Origin: CALBPI01 sp038524795
Lineage (GTDB): Bacteria > Pseudomonadota > Gammaproteobacteria > Steroidobacterales > Woeseiaceae
Direction: 5' to 3'
Length of the DNA: 64,000 nt
Assembly: GCA_038524795.1 (NCBI GenBank)
Contig: JBCBIJ010000008.1
Span: 124,001-188,000, forward strand
Part shown: positions 7,338 to 15,240 of the stretch, in pieces
Layout of the letters: every line of letters starts with the position of its first letter
Numbering within the stretch: the stretch's first letter is position 1
Made by a program: the position numbers and the translations under genes
Notes under the pieces: generated by a model
What the model was told of the DNA's origin: nothing
What the model saw: only the letters and a program-made list of their open reading frames with translations
Databases searched by the model: none

Positions 7338-9693
7338 ACGCGAACTAGAGCTGCGCAAGCCAAGCGACGATGCGTCGGGCGCATCGCGCGTCGACGGGGC
7401 CGTAGGCACTGCAACGCCGCACGACAGTGCCGTGCTGCACGTCAACGGTCGCGCCGCCTACACCGACGATATTCCCGAGCCCCGCGGTTTGTTGCACGCC
7501 GCCTTCGGCGTTTCGACGCAAGCGCACGCGCGCATTCGGGGCATGGACCTCTCGCGCGTCGAAGCGGCGCCGGGCGTCGTTGCCGTCATCACGGCCTGTG
7601 ACGTACCGGGCCCCAATAACTACGGCGCCGTCATTGCCGACGACCCGATCCTGGCTGAAGACGAAGTGGTCTACGCCGGGCAACCCGTATTTGCCGTCGC
7701 GGCCACGACTGTCGACGCTGCACGGCGCGCGGCGCGGCTTGCGGACATCGACTACGAACCGCTAGAGGCCATTCTCGACCCGGAGACCGCGCTTGAGCGC
7801 GAGTCGTTCGTGCTGCCTTCGACGCAGCTCGCTCGCGGGGATGCCGACACGGCGATTGCTAACGCGCCGCACCGACTCACGGGCACGGCGCGCGTCGGTG
7901 GTCAGGACCAGTTCTACCTCGAGGGTCAGATCTCAATCGCGATCCCGCGCGAGGGTGGCGACCTGTTCCTCTACAGCTCGACGCAGCACCCGGGCGAAAT
8001 CCAGCACGCCGTCGCCAAGGCGCTTGGTCTGGAGCAGAAGGACGTAACTGTAGAGTGCCGACGCATGGGCGGCGCGTTCGGCGGCAAGGAAAGTCAGCCG
8101 GCACTCATCGCCTGCACTGCGGCCATCCTCGCCCAGCGGACAGGCCGGCCTGTGAAGCTGCGCCTCGACCGCGACGCCGATATGATCATCACGGGCAAGC
8201 GGCACGACTTCGTGAGTCAGTACGAAGTCGGCTTCGACGACACGGGCCGCATCCTCGGCATTCGCTACAACCACGCCTCGCGCTGTGGGGCGTCAGCCGA
8301 TCTGTCGGGCGCCGTGAACGATCGCGCCATGTTCCACAGCGACAATGCCTACTTTCTCGAGCACGCCGCCATCGACTCACACCGCTGCAAGACACACACC
8401 GTGTCGAATACGGCCTTTCGTGGCTTCGGCGGCCCGCAGGGCATGTTTGCCTGCGAGCAGGTTGTCGATGACATCGCGCGCCATCTTGGGCGCGATCCGG
8501 TCGACGTGCGACGCGTGAATTTCTACGGCACCGACTCGCGTAACGTGACGCCCTATGGGCAGGTGATCGAGGACAACATCATCGCGGAGATCGTCGATCA
8601 GCTTGAGACGAGTGCCGACTACCGCGACCGGCGCCGTGAGATCGAAGCCTGGAACGCAAACAGCCCGATCTTAAAGCGCGGCATCGCGCTCACACCTGTC
8701 AAGTTCGGCATCTCCTTCACCGCCACGCACCTGAACCAGGCGGGCGCGCTCGTCAACGTCTACACGGACGGCACGGTGCAGCTCAACCATGGCGGCACTG
8801 AGATGGGCCAGGGCCTGTTTGTAAAAGTCGCACAAGTTGTCGCCGAGACGCTGCAGATTGACCTGTCGCGTATCCGGTGCACGGCCTCGGACACGAGCAA
8901 GGTGCCCAACGCGTCAGCCACGGCCGCCTCCGCAGGCAGTGACCTCAACGGCATGGCCGCGCGCAACGCGGCTGAGAAGATCAAGCGTCGCCTCACAGGC
9001 TTCGCCGCCGAGCACTACGGCTGCGATGAGCACGAGGTGCGCTTCGACAACAACCATGTGCATGTGGGCGACCAGACGCTGACCTTCGCAGAGCTCGTGC
9101 ATGCCGCCTACATGGCGCGTGTGTCGCTTTCAGCGCAAGGCTTCTACAAGACACCCAAGATCGACTACGACAAGACGACGCTCACAGGGCGGCCGTTCTA
9201 CTACTTCGCCTACGGCGCGGCCTGCACCGAAGTGGTCATCGACACGCTGACGGGTGAAAACCGTATGACGCGCGTCGACATCCTCCACGACTGTGGGCGC
9301 TCGCTGAATCCGGCCGTCGATCTTGGGCAGGTTGAGGGCGGCTTCATCCAGGGCGCGGGCTGGCTCACGACCGAAGAGCTCTGGTGGAACCCACGCGGCG
9401 ACCTCAAGACGCACGCGCCTGCCACCTACAAGATTCCCTGCGCCTCGGATCTGCCGCCCGACTTCCGGGTCACGCTGCTCGAGTCTTCCGAGAACCGCGA
9501 AGACACGATCTACAAGTCGAAGGCCGTGGGTGAGCCGCCACTCATGCTAGGGCTGTCGGTGTTCCACGCCATCCGCGATGCCGTGGCCGCCTGCTCGGCC
9601 GACCCAGCACGCGCACCCGAGCTCGAGGCGCCCGCCACACCCGAGCACGTGCTCGATGCCGTGATGTTGGCGCGAGGTGACGCGCGTGTTTGA
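7327..9693 (+). CDS. xdhB: Xanthine dehydrogenase molybdenum-binding subunit
   Basis: XdhB binds the molybdopterin cofactor and performs the hydroxylation. I used the ATG at 7327 (MRAERELELRKPSDD), giving 788 residues, because it overlaps the xdhA stop and sits just before the conserved domain. Seen in order: GRAAYTDDIP, the RMGGAFGGKE loop, AFRGFGGPQG, NHGGTEMGQG, TASAGSDLNG, and the C-terminal VGEPPLMLGLS with the catalytic glutamate. These are the standard xanthine dehydrogenase large-subunit motifs. The gene overlaps xdhC by 17 bp. Confidence 0.96.
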   Translation: MRAERELELRKPSDDASGASRVDGAVGTATPHDSAVLHVNGRAAYTDDIPEPRGLLHAAFGVSTQAHARIRGMDLSRVEAAPGVVAVITACDVPGPNNYGAVIADDPILAEDEVVYAGQPVFAVAATTVDAARRAARLADIDYEPLEAILDPETALERESFVLPSTQLARGDADTAIANAPHRLTGTARVGGQDQFYLEGQISIAIPREGGDLFLYSSTQHPGEIQHAVAKALGLEQKDVTVECRRMGGAFGGKESQPALIACTAAILAQRTGRPVKLRLDRDADMIITGKRHDFVSQYEVGFDDTGRILGIRYNHASRCGASADLSGAVNDRAMFHSDNAYFLEHAAIDSHRCKTHTVSNTAFRGFGGPQGMFACEQVVDDIARHLGRDPVDVRRVNFYGTDSRNVTPYGQVIEDNIIAEIVDQLETSADYRDRRREIEAWNANSPILKRGIALTPVKFGISFTATHLNQAGALVNVYTDGTVQLNHGGTEMGQGLFVKVAQVVAETLQIDLSRIRCTASDTSKVPNASATAASAGSDLNGMAARNAAEKIKRRLTGFAAEHYGCDEHEVRFDNNHVHVGDQTLTFAELVHAAYMARVSLSAQGFYKTPKIDYDKTTLTGRPFYYFAYGAACTEVVIDTLTGENRMTRVDILHDCGRSLNPAVDLGQVEGGFIQGAGWLTTEELWWNPRGDLKTHAPATYKIPCASDLPPDFRVTLLESSENREDTIYKSKAVGEPPLMLGLSVFHAIRDAVAACSADPARAPELEAPATPEHVLDAVMLARGDARV

Positions 9694-10933
9694 CTGGCCC
9701 AAGCGGCTGGCTGAGCTGATTGAGGTGGGCACGCCCTGCGTCGCGGTAACGGTCGCCACTGTTCGAGGCTCGGCGCCCCGCGAAACGGGCAGCAAGATGC
9801 TGGTAACGGCCGACGCCGTGATAGGCACTATTGGCGGCGGCCAGCTCGAACACAGTTGTATTGCGGCGGCGCGTGAGCGTCTTGCCGGAACCGAGACCCC
9901 GACACAGGCCTTGCGGCGCTTCGCGCTCGGTAGCCAGTGCGGACAATGCTGCGGCGGCGTTGTCGAGGTGCTTTTTGAGCGCGTCGATGCCAACGCTGCG
10001 TGGGTCGTTGCCGCCCACGCGACGCTGCGCGCCGGGGCGCGAGCGGCGTTGGTGACCAACCTCCGTCATCGCGAGTCGCGCGGCGACGCGGCGATCTCCC
10101 AACCCGCGCGACAGACGGGGGAGATTGCCACGCCCGCTACGCGGGCTCGCAATGACGGGGACGCTGCTACGCGGGCTCGCAATGACGAGGGCGCTGCTGC
10201 GCGGGCTCGCAATGACGGTAAACGCGTCATCACGGCTGCACACATCGACACGCTGTCGCCCATGCTTCCGGGTGCCGACGCAAGGCTGACCGAGCCCGCC
10301 ATGCTGCGCGCGTTGCGCGCCGCCGTCGCGTCGCCCGGCGTAGCTGCCGTTATCCGTTTGCAGGGCGACACGCTGCTCGTCGAGCCCATCGGGCCACCGC
10401 CGCTGACTGTCGTGATCTTTGGTGCCGGGCATGTCGGTCACGCCTGCGCCAGGGTACTCAGCACCCTCAACGCCGCTGTCTTCGTCGTCGACTCTCGGCC
10501 TGAGCAGCTGCAAGGCGACTGGTCCGAATCCGTCACGCCCGCGTTCATCGCGAACCCCGCGGAGTTCGTGGCACACTGCCCGCCGCACAGCTGCTACCTC
10601 GTCATGACGCACGACCACGGACTCGACCTCGATCTCTGCCGCGAAATCCTCGGACGCCCCGATCGCCGCTTCACGGGGCTCATCGGCTCGATGTCGAAGC
10701 GACGCCGTTTCGAGAAACGATTGCGCGCCGCGGGTTACGACGACGAGACGCTGGAGAGCCTGACCTGCCCCATCGGCATCGACGCCATCACGGGCAAGCA
10801 CCCTGGTGAGATTGCCGTTGCCGTTGCCGCGCAGCTGGTGACACTCGCGCAGGCCGCGATGACGACCGAGGCCAGCCCGGCCTCGGGCAATGTGACCACG
10901 CTGCACGCACCGCAGGGACACGGCGTCACCTGA
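9677..10933 (+). CDS. xdhC: Xanthine dehydrogenase accessory protein XdhC, with an in-frame repeat insertion
   Basis: XdhC binds molybdopterin cofactor and inserts its sulfurated form into XdhB. The 418-residue product has the N-terminal VRGSAPRETGSKMLV, GTIGGGQLE and the cysteine motif QCGQCCGGVVE, then a Rossmann-like domain with VVIFGAGHVGHA and the C-terminal TGLIGSMSKRRRFEKRL. Usual family length is about 270-340 residues. The excess is explained by about 52 residues (130-181) encoded by a dispersed palindromic repeat, including three 10-residue units with the core RARND. The GTG at 9677 overlaps xdhB; a GTG at 9686 is an alternative start. Both conserved halves are intact, so the protein may still work. 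Confidence 0.93.
   Translation: MTRVFDWPKRLAELIEVGTPCVAVTVATVRGSAPRETGSKMLVTADAVIGTIGGGQLEHSCIAAARERLAGTETPTQALRRFALGSQCGQCCGGVVEVLFERVDANAAWVVAAHATLRAGARAALVTNLRHRESRGDAAISQPARQTGEIATPATRARNDGDAATRARNDEGAAARARNDGKRVITAAHIDTLSPMLPGADARLTEPAMLRALRAAVASPGVAAVIRLQGDTLLVEPIGPPPLTVVIFGAGHVGHACARVLSTLNAAVFVVDSRPEQLQGDWSESVTPAFIANPAEFVAHCPPHSCYLVMTHDHGLDLDLCREILGRPDRRFTGLIGSMSKRRRFEKRLRAAGYDDETLESLTCPIGIDAITGKHPGEIAVAVAAQLVTLAQAAMTTEASPASGNVTTLHAPQGHGVT
10065..10218. repeat. Dispersed palindromic repeat, copy 2, inside xdhC
   Basis: The left end reads GTCATCGCGAG and the right end carries three tandem cores GCGGGCTCGCAATGACG at 10141, 10171 and 10201. The spacing is exactly 30 nt, and the whole 154-nt block is open in the xdhC frame. 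The centre has GGCGATCTCCC and GGGGAGATTGCC, the usual inner arms. At intergenic loci the same tandem unit usually repeats every 29 nt. Confidence 0.9.
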
Positions 10934-12177
10934 TGCTGCCCTATCTGCTCGAATGGCTCAGCCTGCTGGGCCGATGGCTGCACTTCATCGTCGGCATCGC
11001 CTGGATCGGCTCGTCGTTTTATTTCGTTTGGCTCGACAACCACCTCGAGCCGCCCAAGCTCAAGGGTGACGGCGAGAAAGGTGTCGGTGGTGAACTGTGG
11101 TCCGTGCACGGCGGCGGCTTCTACCACGCGCAGAAATACGCCGTGGCGCCCGCGCAGTTGCCCGAGACCCTGCACTGGTTCAAGTGGGAGGCATACACGA
11201 CCTGGCTGTCGGGGATGTTCCTGCTGGGTCTGATCTACTGGCTGGGCGCCGACGTTTATCTGGTCGACGCGTCCGTGCGGGAATTGGCACCCGGCACTGC
11301 CGTGGCCATTGGTGCCGGTTTTCTTGTGGGCGGCTGGCTCGTCTACGACCTGCTCTGTCGGTCACCGCTGGGCCGCAACGCGGGCGCGCTGTCGGCGCTG
11401 CTTTACGTGTTGCTGGGCGTCGCCGCCTGGGCGCTGTGCCAACTGTTTAGCGGCCGCGGCGCCTATATTCACTTTGGCGCGCTGATCGGCACCATCATGG
11501 TCGCCAATGTCTTCTTCGTAATCATCCCCGGGCAGAAGCGCATGGTCGCTGCGACCGAGCGCGGCGAACCCGTCAATCCCGAAGACGGCTTGCGCGGCAA
11601 GCAGCGATCAGTGCACAACACCTACCTGACGCTGCCTGTTCTGTTCGTCATGATTTCGAATCACTACGCCATGACGTTCGGCCACGCCTGGAACTGGCTC
11701 ATCCTCATGGCGTTCGTGCTCGCGGGCGCTCTCATTCGCGTGTATTTCGTTGCACGCCACAAAGGCAAAACATCGCCCCTGCCTGCTATCGCCGGTGTAC
11801 TCGTACTCGCGGGCGTCGCGATCGCCATTGCACCGCGGCCGCGAGTGGCATCGGAGGCACCTGTGGTGGATACCGTCACGTTCGAGGCCCTGGCGCCCGG
11901 CGCCACGGCGCGTTTCGACGACATCGTTCAAATCGTCACGGTGCGCTGCGCGAGCTGCCACGCCGACGTGCCGACACAACCCGGCTGGGTGTCACCGCCA
12001 GGTGGTGTCGTGTTCAACGATGCCGATGACATCGTGCGCCAGGCGCGCGATATCTATGAGCAAAGCGTCGAGGCCCAAATCATGCCCGTGGGGAACCTCA
12101 CGCACATGCGAGATGCCGAACGTGAAGCCATTGGTGATTGGTTCGCGGATGGCGCACCCGCAGACTGGCGCCAGTAA
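10933..12177 (+). CDS. puuD: Membrane-bound urate oxidase with cytochrome c domain (PuuD)
   Basis: PuuD oxidises urate to 5-hydroxyisourate and passes electrons to the respiratory chain instead of making hydrogen peroxide. The 414-residue protein has an N-terminal multi-helix membrane domain that opens LLGRWLHFIVGIAWIGSSF, with several further hydrophobic segments to about residue 300. A C-terminal cytochrome c domain follows with heme motif C339-A-S-C-H343. This matches the PuuD architecture. The ATG overlaps the xdhC stop in TGATG. It follows xdhABC directly and feeds the HIU hydrolase encoded at the start of the same run. Confidence 0.94.
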   Translation: MLPYLLEWLSLLGRWLHFIVGIAWIGSSFYFVWLDNHLEPPKLKGDGEKGVGGELWSVHGGGFYHAQKYAVAPAQLPETLHWFKWEAYTTWLSGMFLLGLIYWLGADVYLVDASVRELAPGTAVAIGAGFLVGGWLVYDLLCRSPLGRNAGALSALLYVLLGVAAWALCQLFSGRGAYIHFGALIGTIMVANVFFVIIPGQKRMVAATERGEPVNPEDGLRGKQRSVHNTYLTLPVLFVMISNHYAMTFGHAWNWLILMAFVLAGALIRVYFVARHKGKTSPLPAIAGVLVLAGVAIAIAPRPRVASEAPVVDTVTFEALAPGATARFDDIVQIVTVRCASCHADVPTQPGWVSPPGGVVFNDADDIVRQARDIYEQSVEAQIMPVGNLTHMRDAEREAIGDWFADGAPADWRQ

Positions 12178-12190
12178 GAGAGTTCGCGAC

Positions 12191-12733
12191 ATGAGAAAGA
12201 CCGTCTCATTTCTTGCCTTCGCGCTTCTATGTTCAGGCGCCTGCCACGCCCAGGATGACGGTACCCGCGGCTTCGCGTTCCTGTTTGGCATCGGCCCGAC
12301 GACCATCGAAGACGAGGACGGTCCAGACGATGTGTTCGACGGCAGCGACACAGGCTGGAATCTCGAAGTCGAGTATCGGTTCTCGACGTACTTTGCGCTA
12401 GGCGTGAGTCGAACGTCGTTCGGTGAAGACACCGACTTCTTTAACGGCGCCGATACGAACATCGAGGTCGATGGCACGGGCTACTTCATTCGCGGCTACC
12501 TGCCGGTTTCCGATCGCATCACGCTGAGCGCGCGCTTCGGTGAGACTGCCTACGACGCCGACGTCGAGCCTGGCGGTGGCAACTTCTTCCCCGATTCGGC
12601 TATCGACTTCGGTGGCGCGGCAGACTTCAGTATCAATGAGAGTCTCGCGTTTCGACTGGAACACCGGCTTCTTGATGGCGATCGCCAGGAAGAAGGCAGC
12701 ATCACAACGATCGGCCTGCGCTGGCAGTTCTGA
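12191..12733 (+). CDS. Outer-membrane beta-barrel protein
   Basis: A 180-residue exported protein with a Sec signal (MRKTVSFLAFALLCSGACHA) and alternating hydrophobic/polar beta strands, ending in WQF. The terminal aromatic residue is the usual recognition signal for barrel assembly. An acidic loop (EDEDGPDD) lies near residue 40. It resembles small 8-stranded OmpA/OmpW-like barrels, but I cannot name a family. It starts 13 bp after puuD and ends 1 bp before the GST gene, so it may be co-transcribed with the urate operon. A link to purine uptake is only positional. Confidence 0.8.
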   Translation: MRKTVSFLAFALLCSGACHAQDDGTRGFAFLFGIGPTTIEDEDGPDDVFDGSDTGWNLEVEYRFSTYFALGVSRTSFGEDTDFFNGADTNIEVDGTGYFIRGYLPVSDRITLSARFGETAYDADVEPGGGNFFPDSAIDFGGAADFSINESLAFRLEHRLLDGDRQEEGSITTIGLRWQF

Positions 12734-12734
12734 C

Positions 12735-13352
12735 ATGCTGCGCCTCTACGACTTCTGGGAGTCTGGCAACTGCTACAAAGTACGACTGGTGCTTGCGCAG
12801 CTCGGTCTCGACTACGAGCGTGTCGCCATCGATATCCTCAACGGCGAGTCACGCACCGCGGGCTTCCTGGATAAAAACCCCAATGGCCGCGTACCGCTGC
12901 TGGAATGGCCCGACGGGCGCACGCTCGCTGAGTCGAACGCGATCATCTGGCACCTCGCGACCGACACGCCGCTGCTGCCAAGCGATGAATGGCACCGTGC
13001 GAAGGTACTCGAGTGGCTCGGGTTCGAGCAGTACAGCCACGAGCCTTACATCGCCGTGCTGCGGTTCTGGCATTTCTCGGGGCAGCTCGATGAGCACCGC
13101 GATGAAATCGACACCAAGACCGAGCGCGGTCACGCAGCACTCGCCGTCATGGAGAACCACCTCGCGGAAAACGCCTACTTTGTGGGCGACCGCTACTCAA
13201 TTGCCGACATCGCGCTGTATGCCTACACGCACGTTGCCGACGAGGGCGGGTTTGATCTCTCCCGCTATCCGGCGATCACGGCCTGGCTGGCGCGTGTGGC
13301 TGCACAACCCGATCACGTGCGGATTGATGCAGGGCGGCCTGACGGCCACTAG
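12735..13352 (+). CDS. Glutathione S-transferase family protein
   Basis: A 205-residue cytosolic GST. The N-terminal thioredoxin-like domain has LYDFWESGNCYKVRLVLAQLG and the cis-proline region GRVPLLEWPDG, followed by LAESNAIIWHLA, the gamma-glutamyl binding motif. The helical C-terminal domain includes YSIADIALYAYTH, the usual folding motif. The start (ATG 12735) is 1 bp beyond the stop of the barrel protein, which suggests coupling. The substrate is unknown, and a role in purine breakdown is not indicated by the sequence. Confidence 0.9.
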   Translation: MLRLYDFWESGNCYKVRLVLAQLGLDYERVAIDILNGESRTAGFLDKNPNGRVPLLEWPDGRTLAESNAIIWHLATDTPLLPSDEWHRAKVLEWLGFEQYSHEPYIAVLRFWHFSGQLDEHRDEIDTKTERGHAALAVMENHLAENAYFVGDRYSIADIALYAYTHVADEGGFDLSRYPAITAWLARVAAQPDHVRIDAGRPDGH

Positions 13353-13359
13353 CGCTTCG

Positions 13360-13492
13360 CGTTAATGCGAGGCCGCGAAACCACTGCGCGTCATACCGAG
13401 GCCGCGAAACCACTGCGCGTCATACCGAGGCCGCAAAACCACTACGCGTCATTGCGAGGCCACGAAGTGGCCGTGGCAATCTCCAAAGCCTC
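13360..13492. repeat. 29-bp tandem array of dispersed palindromic repeat, copy 3
   Basis: Four cores CGAGGCC[GA]C start at 13368, 13397, 13426 and 13455, an exact 29-nt period. The last unit continues into GAAGTGGCCGTGGCAATCTCC, the standard inner arm of the repeat family. It occupies the convergent gap between the GST and FMN dehydrogenase genes. Nothing else is visible in this gap. Confidence 0.88.
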
Positions 13493-13509
13493 GCGATAAC
13501 CAGCATGTC

Positions 13510-14658
13510 CTAACGCCAGCGCAGCTTGTCCGGCGTCAACTCAGCCAGGCTGCGCACGCCCATCAGTTTCATGTCGCGCTCGATCTCGCTTTTCATGTTG
13601 GCCAGGGATTGCTCGACCCCCGCCTGTCCCGCTGCGGCCAACGCGTAGAGGTACCAGCGACCGCCGGAACAGGCCGTTGCGCCCAGCGCCATCGCCTTGA
13701 GCACGTGTGTGCCGCGCCGTATCCCCCCGTCGCAAATCACCTCGATCTCCCCGCCCACGGCATCGAGGATCTCCTTGAGCTGATCAAAGGGCGCGCGTGA
13801 GCCGTCAAGCTGACGGCCGCCGTGGTTCGAGATCATGATCGCGTCCGCGCCCATGTCGACGGCGCGGCGCGCATCCTCGACCGACATCACACCCTTGAGG
13901 CAAAACGGCCCGCCCCAGCGCTCGCGTACCTCAGCTGCGTCATTCCAGGTCATCGACTGGTCGAGCATTTTCGAAAAGTAGTCGGCGACCGAGATGCTCA
14001 AGTTGCTGCCCTCGCCGATGTAGTGCTTGAGCTGCGAGAGTTCGAACGACTCGCGGAACAGGTAGTTCCAGGTCCAGCGCGGGTGCAGCGCGAAGCTCGC
14101 GAGGCTTCCGGGCGTGAGTCGCGGCGGCGAGGTAAAGCCCGTGACGAGATCCCGCTCTCGGTTACCGCCGACGATGGTGTCGACGGTCAATGCGAGCGCG
14201 TCGAACCCGGCAGACTTGCACCGCGCCACCATCTCGAACGTGAGCTCGCGGTCCTTGTGGAAGTAGAGCTGGAACAGCTTGGGCGTCGTGATAGCCGCCG
14301 CGATGTCCTCGATACTGGCCGTGGCGAGCGACGAGATGCCGAATAACGTTTCGAACTGTTCGGCCGCCGCGCCGACGGCGAACTCGCCGCGCCAGTGGAA
14401 CAGCCGCTGCAGCGCTGTCGGTGACAGGAACAACGGCATCGCAAGCTTCTGACCCATGACCTCGACGGTCATGTCGACCTGTTCGACCCCGGCCAGAACG
14501 TCCGGCACAAGATCGCAGGCTTCGTAGGCTGCCGTGTTGCGTCGGTAGGTCACCTCATCGTCGGCCGCACCATCGATGTAATGGAAGATCGGCCCGGGCA
14601 GGCGGCGTTTCGCAAGCCGGCGAAACTGATCGACGTTGTGGCAGTCGCGGAGCTTCAT
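13510..14658 (-). CDS. FMN-dependent alpha-hydroxy acid dehydrogenase (LldD family)
   Basis: A 382-residue flavoprotein that oxidises a 2-hydroxy acid to the 2-oxo acid. Family marks are PIFHYIDGAADDE near the N-terminus, LSPTALQRLFHWRGE, LTVDTIVGGNRERD, and the active-site SNHGGRQLDG followed by ICDGGIRRGTHVLKAMALGA. After this point the usual GRPYLYGLA is replaced by SGGRWYLYALA, a small deviation. It is close to L-lactate dehydrogenase and glycolate oxidase; substrate choice cannot be decided here. It is the downstream member of a likely pair with the small membrane protein gene (21-bp gap). Confidence 0.9.
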   Translation of the reverse strand: MKLRDCHNVDQFRRLAKRRLPGPIFHYIDGAADDEVTYRRNTAAYEACDLVPDVLAGVEQVDMTVEVMGQKLAMPLFLSPTALQRLFHWRGEFAVGAAAEQFETLFGISSLATASIEDIAAAITTPKLFQLYFHKDRELTFEMVARCKSAGFDALALTVDTIVGGNRERDLVTGFTSPPRLTPGSLASFALHPRWTWNYLFRESFELSQLKHYIGEGSNLSISVADYFSKMLDQSMTWNDAAEVRERWGGPFCLKGVMSVEDARRAVDMGADAIMISNHGGRQLDGSRAPFDQLKEILDAVGGEIEVICDGGIRRGTHVLKAMALGATACSGGRWYLYALAAAGQAGVEQSLANMKSEIERDMKLMGVRSLAELTPDKLRWR

Positions 14659-14679
14659 GGGTGCCGCGACCTTAGCACG

Positions 14680-14988
14680 TCAGCCGGCGTCGTCTGGCGG
14701 CTGCGGTTCGGGCTGTCGCGATAACGCGCGTACGGCACCGGCGATGAGCAGTCCCACGCCGATAAAGAAAACGAAGCTAAACAGGTAGGGGTTAAAGCCC
14801 GACACGAGATTACGTTGTCCCGACGTCGCAGCATCCAGAGCACCCAGCGCGCCCGCGCAGCCCCCCACCGTGCAGATCAGCCCCATACCGAGCGTGCGTC
14901 GCGCGCTGCGACCCGCGGCATCGCTGCGCCTGAACGCCGCAAATCCGCCCACGATGATGACAGCCACCAGCAGGACTTCGAGACCCAT
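14680..14988 (-). CDS. Small membrane protein of unknown function
   Basis: A 102-residue protein with an N-terminal hydrophobic helix (LEVLLVAVIIVGGFAAF), a glycine-rich second segment (TLGMGLICTVGGCAGALGAL) and a third helix near residues 68-88 (LFSFVFFIGVGLLIAGAV). The tail is proline-rich and soluble. I recognise no family. It is transcribed with the FMN dehydrogenase gene 21 bp downstream. Codon use and GC content match the neighbours. Confidence 0.62.
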   Translation of the reverse strand: MGLEVLLVAVIIVGGFAAFRRSDAAGRSARRTLGMGLICTVGGCAGALGALDAATSGQRNLVSGFNPYLFSFVFFIGVGLLIAGAVRALSRQPEPQPPDDAG

Positions 14989-15083
14989 GCCATGCCCCGT
15001 TCACAACCTGTCGCTGAGGCTGCCATGCTCGCCCGATAGGTCGCGCTGACCCGCGTCACGGTTGCTGAAAAAGCTGTGTGGAC

Positions 15084-15112
15084 TTGAGAAAAGCGAGTTC
15101 AGGGCGCATATT
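15084..15112 (+). promoter_or_regulatory. Sigma-70 promoter of the tRNA-Lys gene
   Basis: -35 TTGAGA (15084-15089), 17-nt spacer, -10 CATATT (15107-15112). Transcription would start near 15119, about 7 nt before the mature tRNA. Confidence 0.6.
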
Positions 15113-15125
15113 TCACGACCCGCAA

Positions 15126-15201
<76 letters not shown>

Positions 15202-15209
15202 TTATTCCG

Positions 15210-15240
15210 AAGCGCTGGCCATCGCCGGCGCTTTGTCGTT
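15210..15240 (+). terminator. Intrinsic terminator after tRNA-Lys
   Basis: A 10-bp stem AAGCGCTGGC/GCCGGCGCTT (one G-T pair) with a CATC loop is followed by TTGTCGTT. It starts 8 nt after the tRNA CCA. The T-tract is interrupted, so strength is uncertain. Confidence 0.65.

Noticed and set aside
9542..10921. Long antisense open frame across xdhC (459 codons, minus strand)
   Set aside because: It is the shadow of a GC-rich gene; no domain is recognisable and xdhC motifs are intact on the plus strand.
9677..10933. xdhC as a pseudogene because of the repeat insertion
   Set aside because: The frame is open throughout and both conserved halves are complete, so a functional product is more likely.
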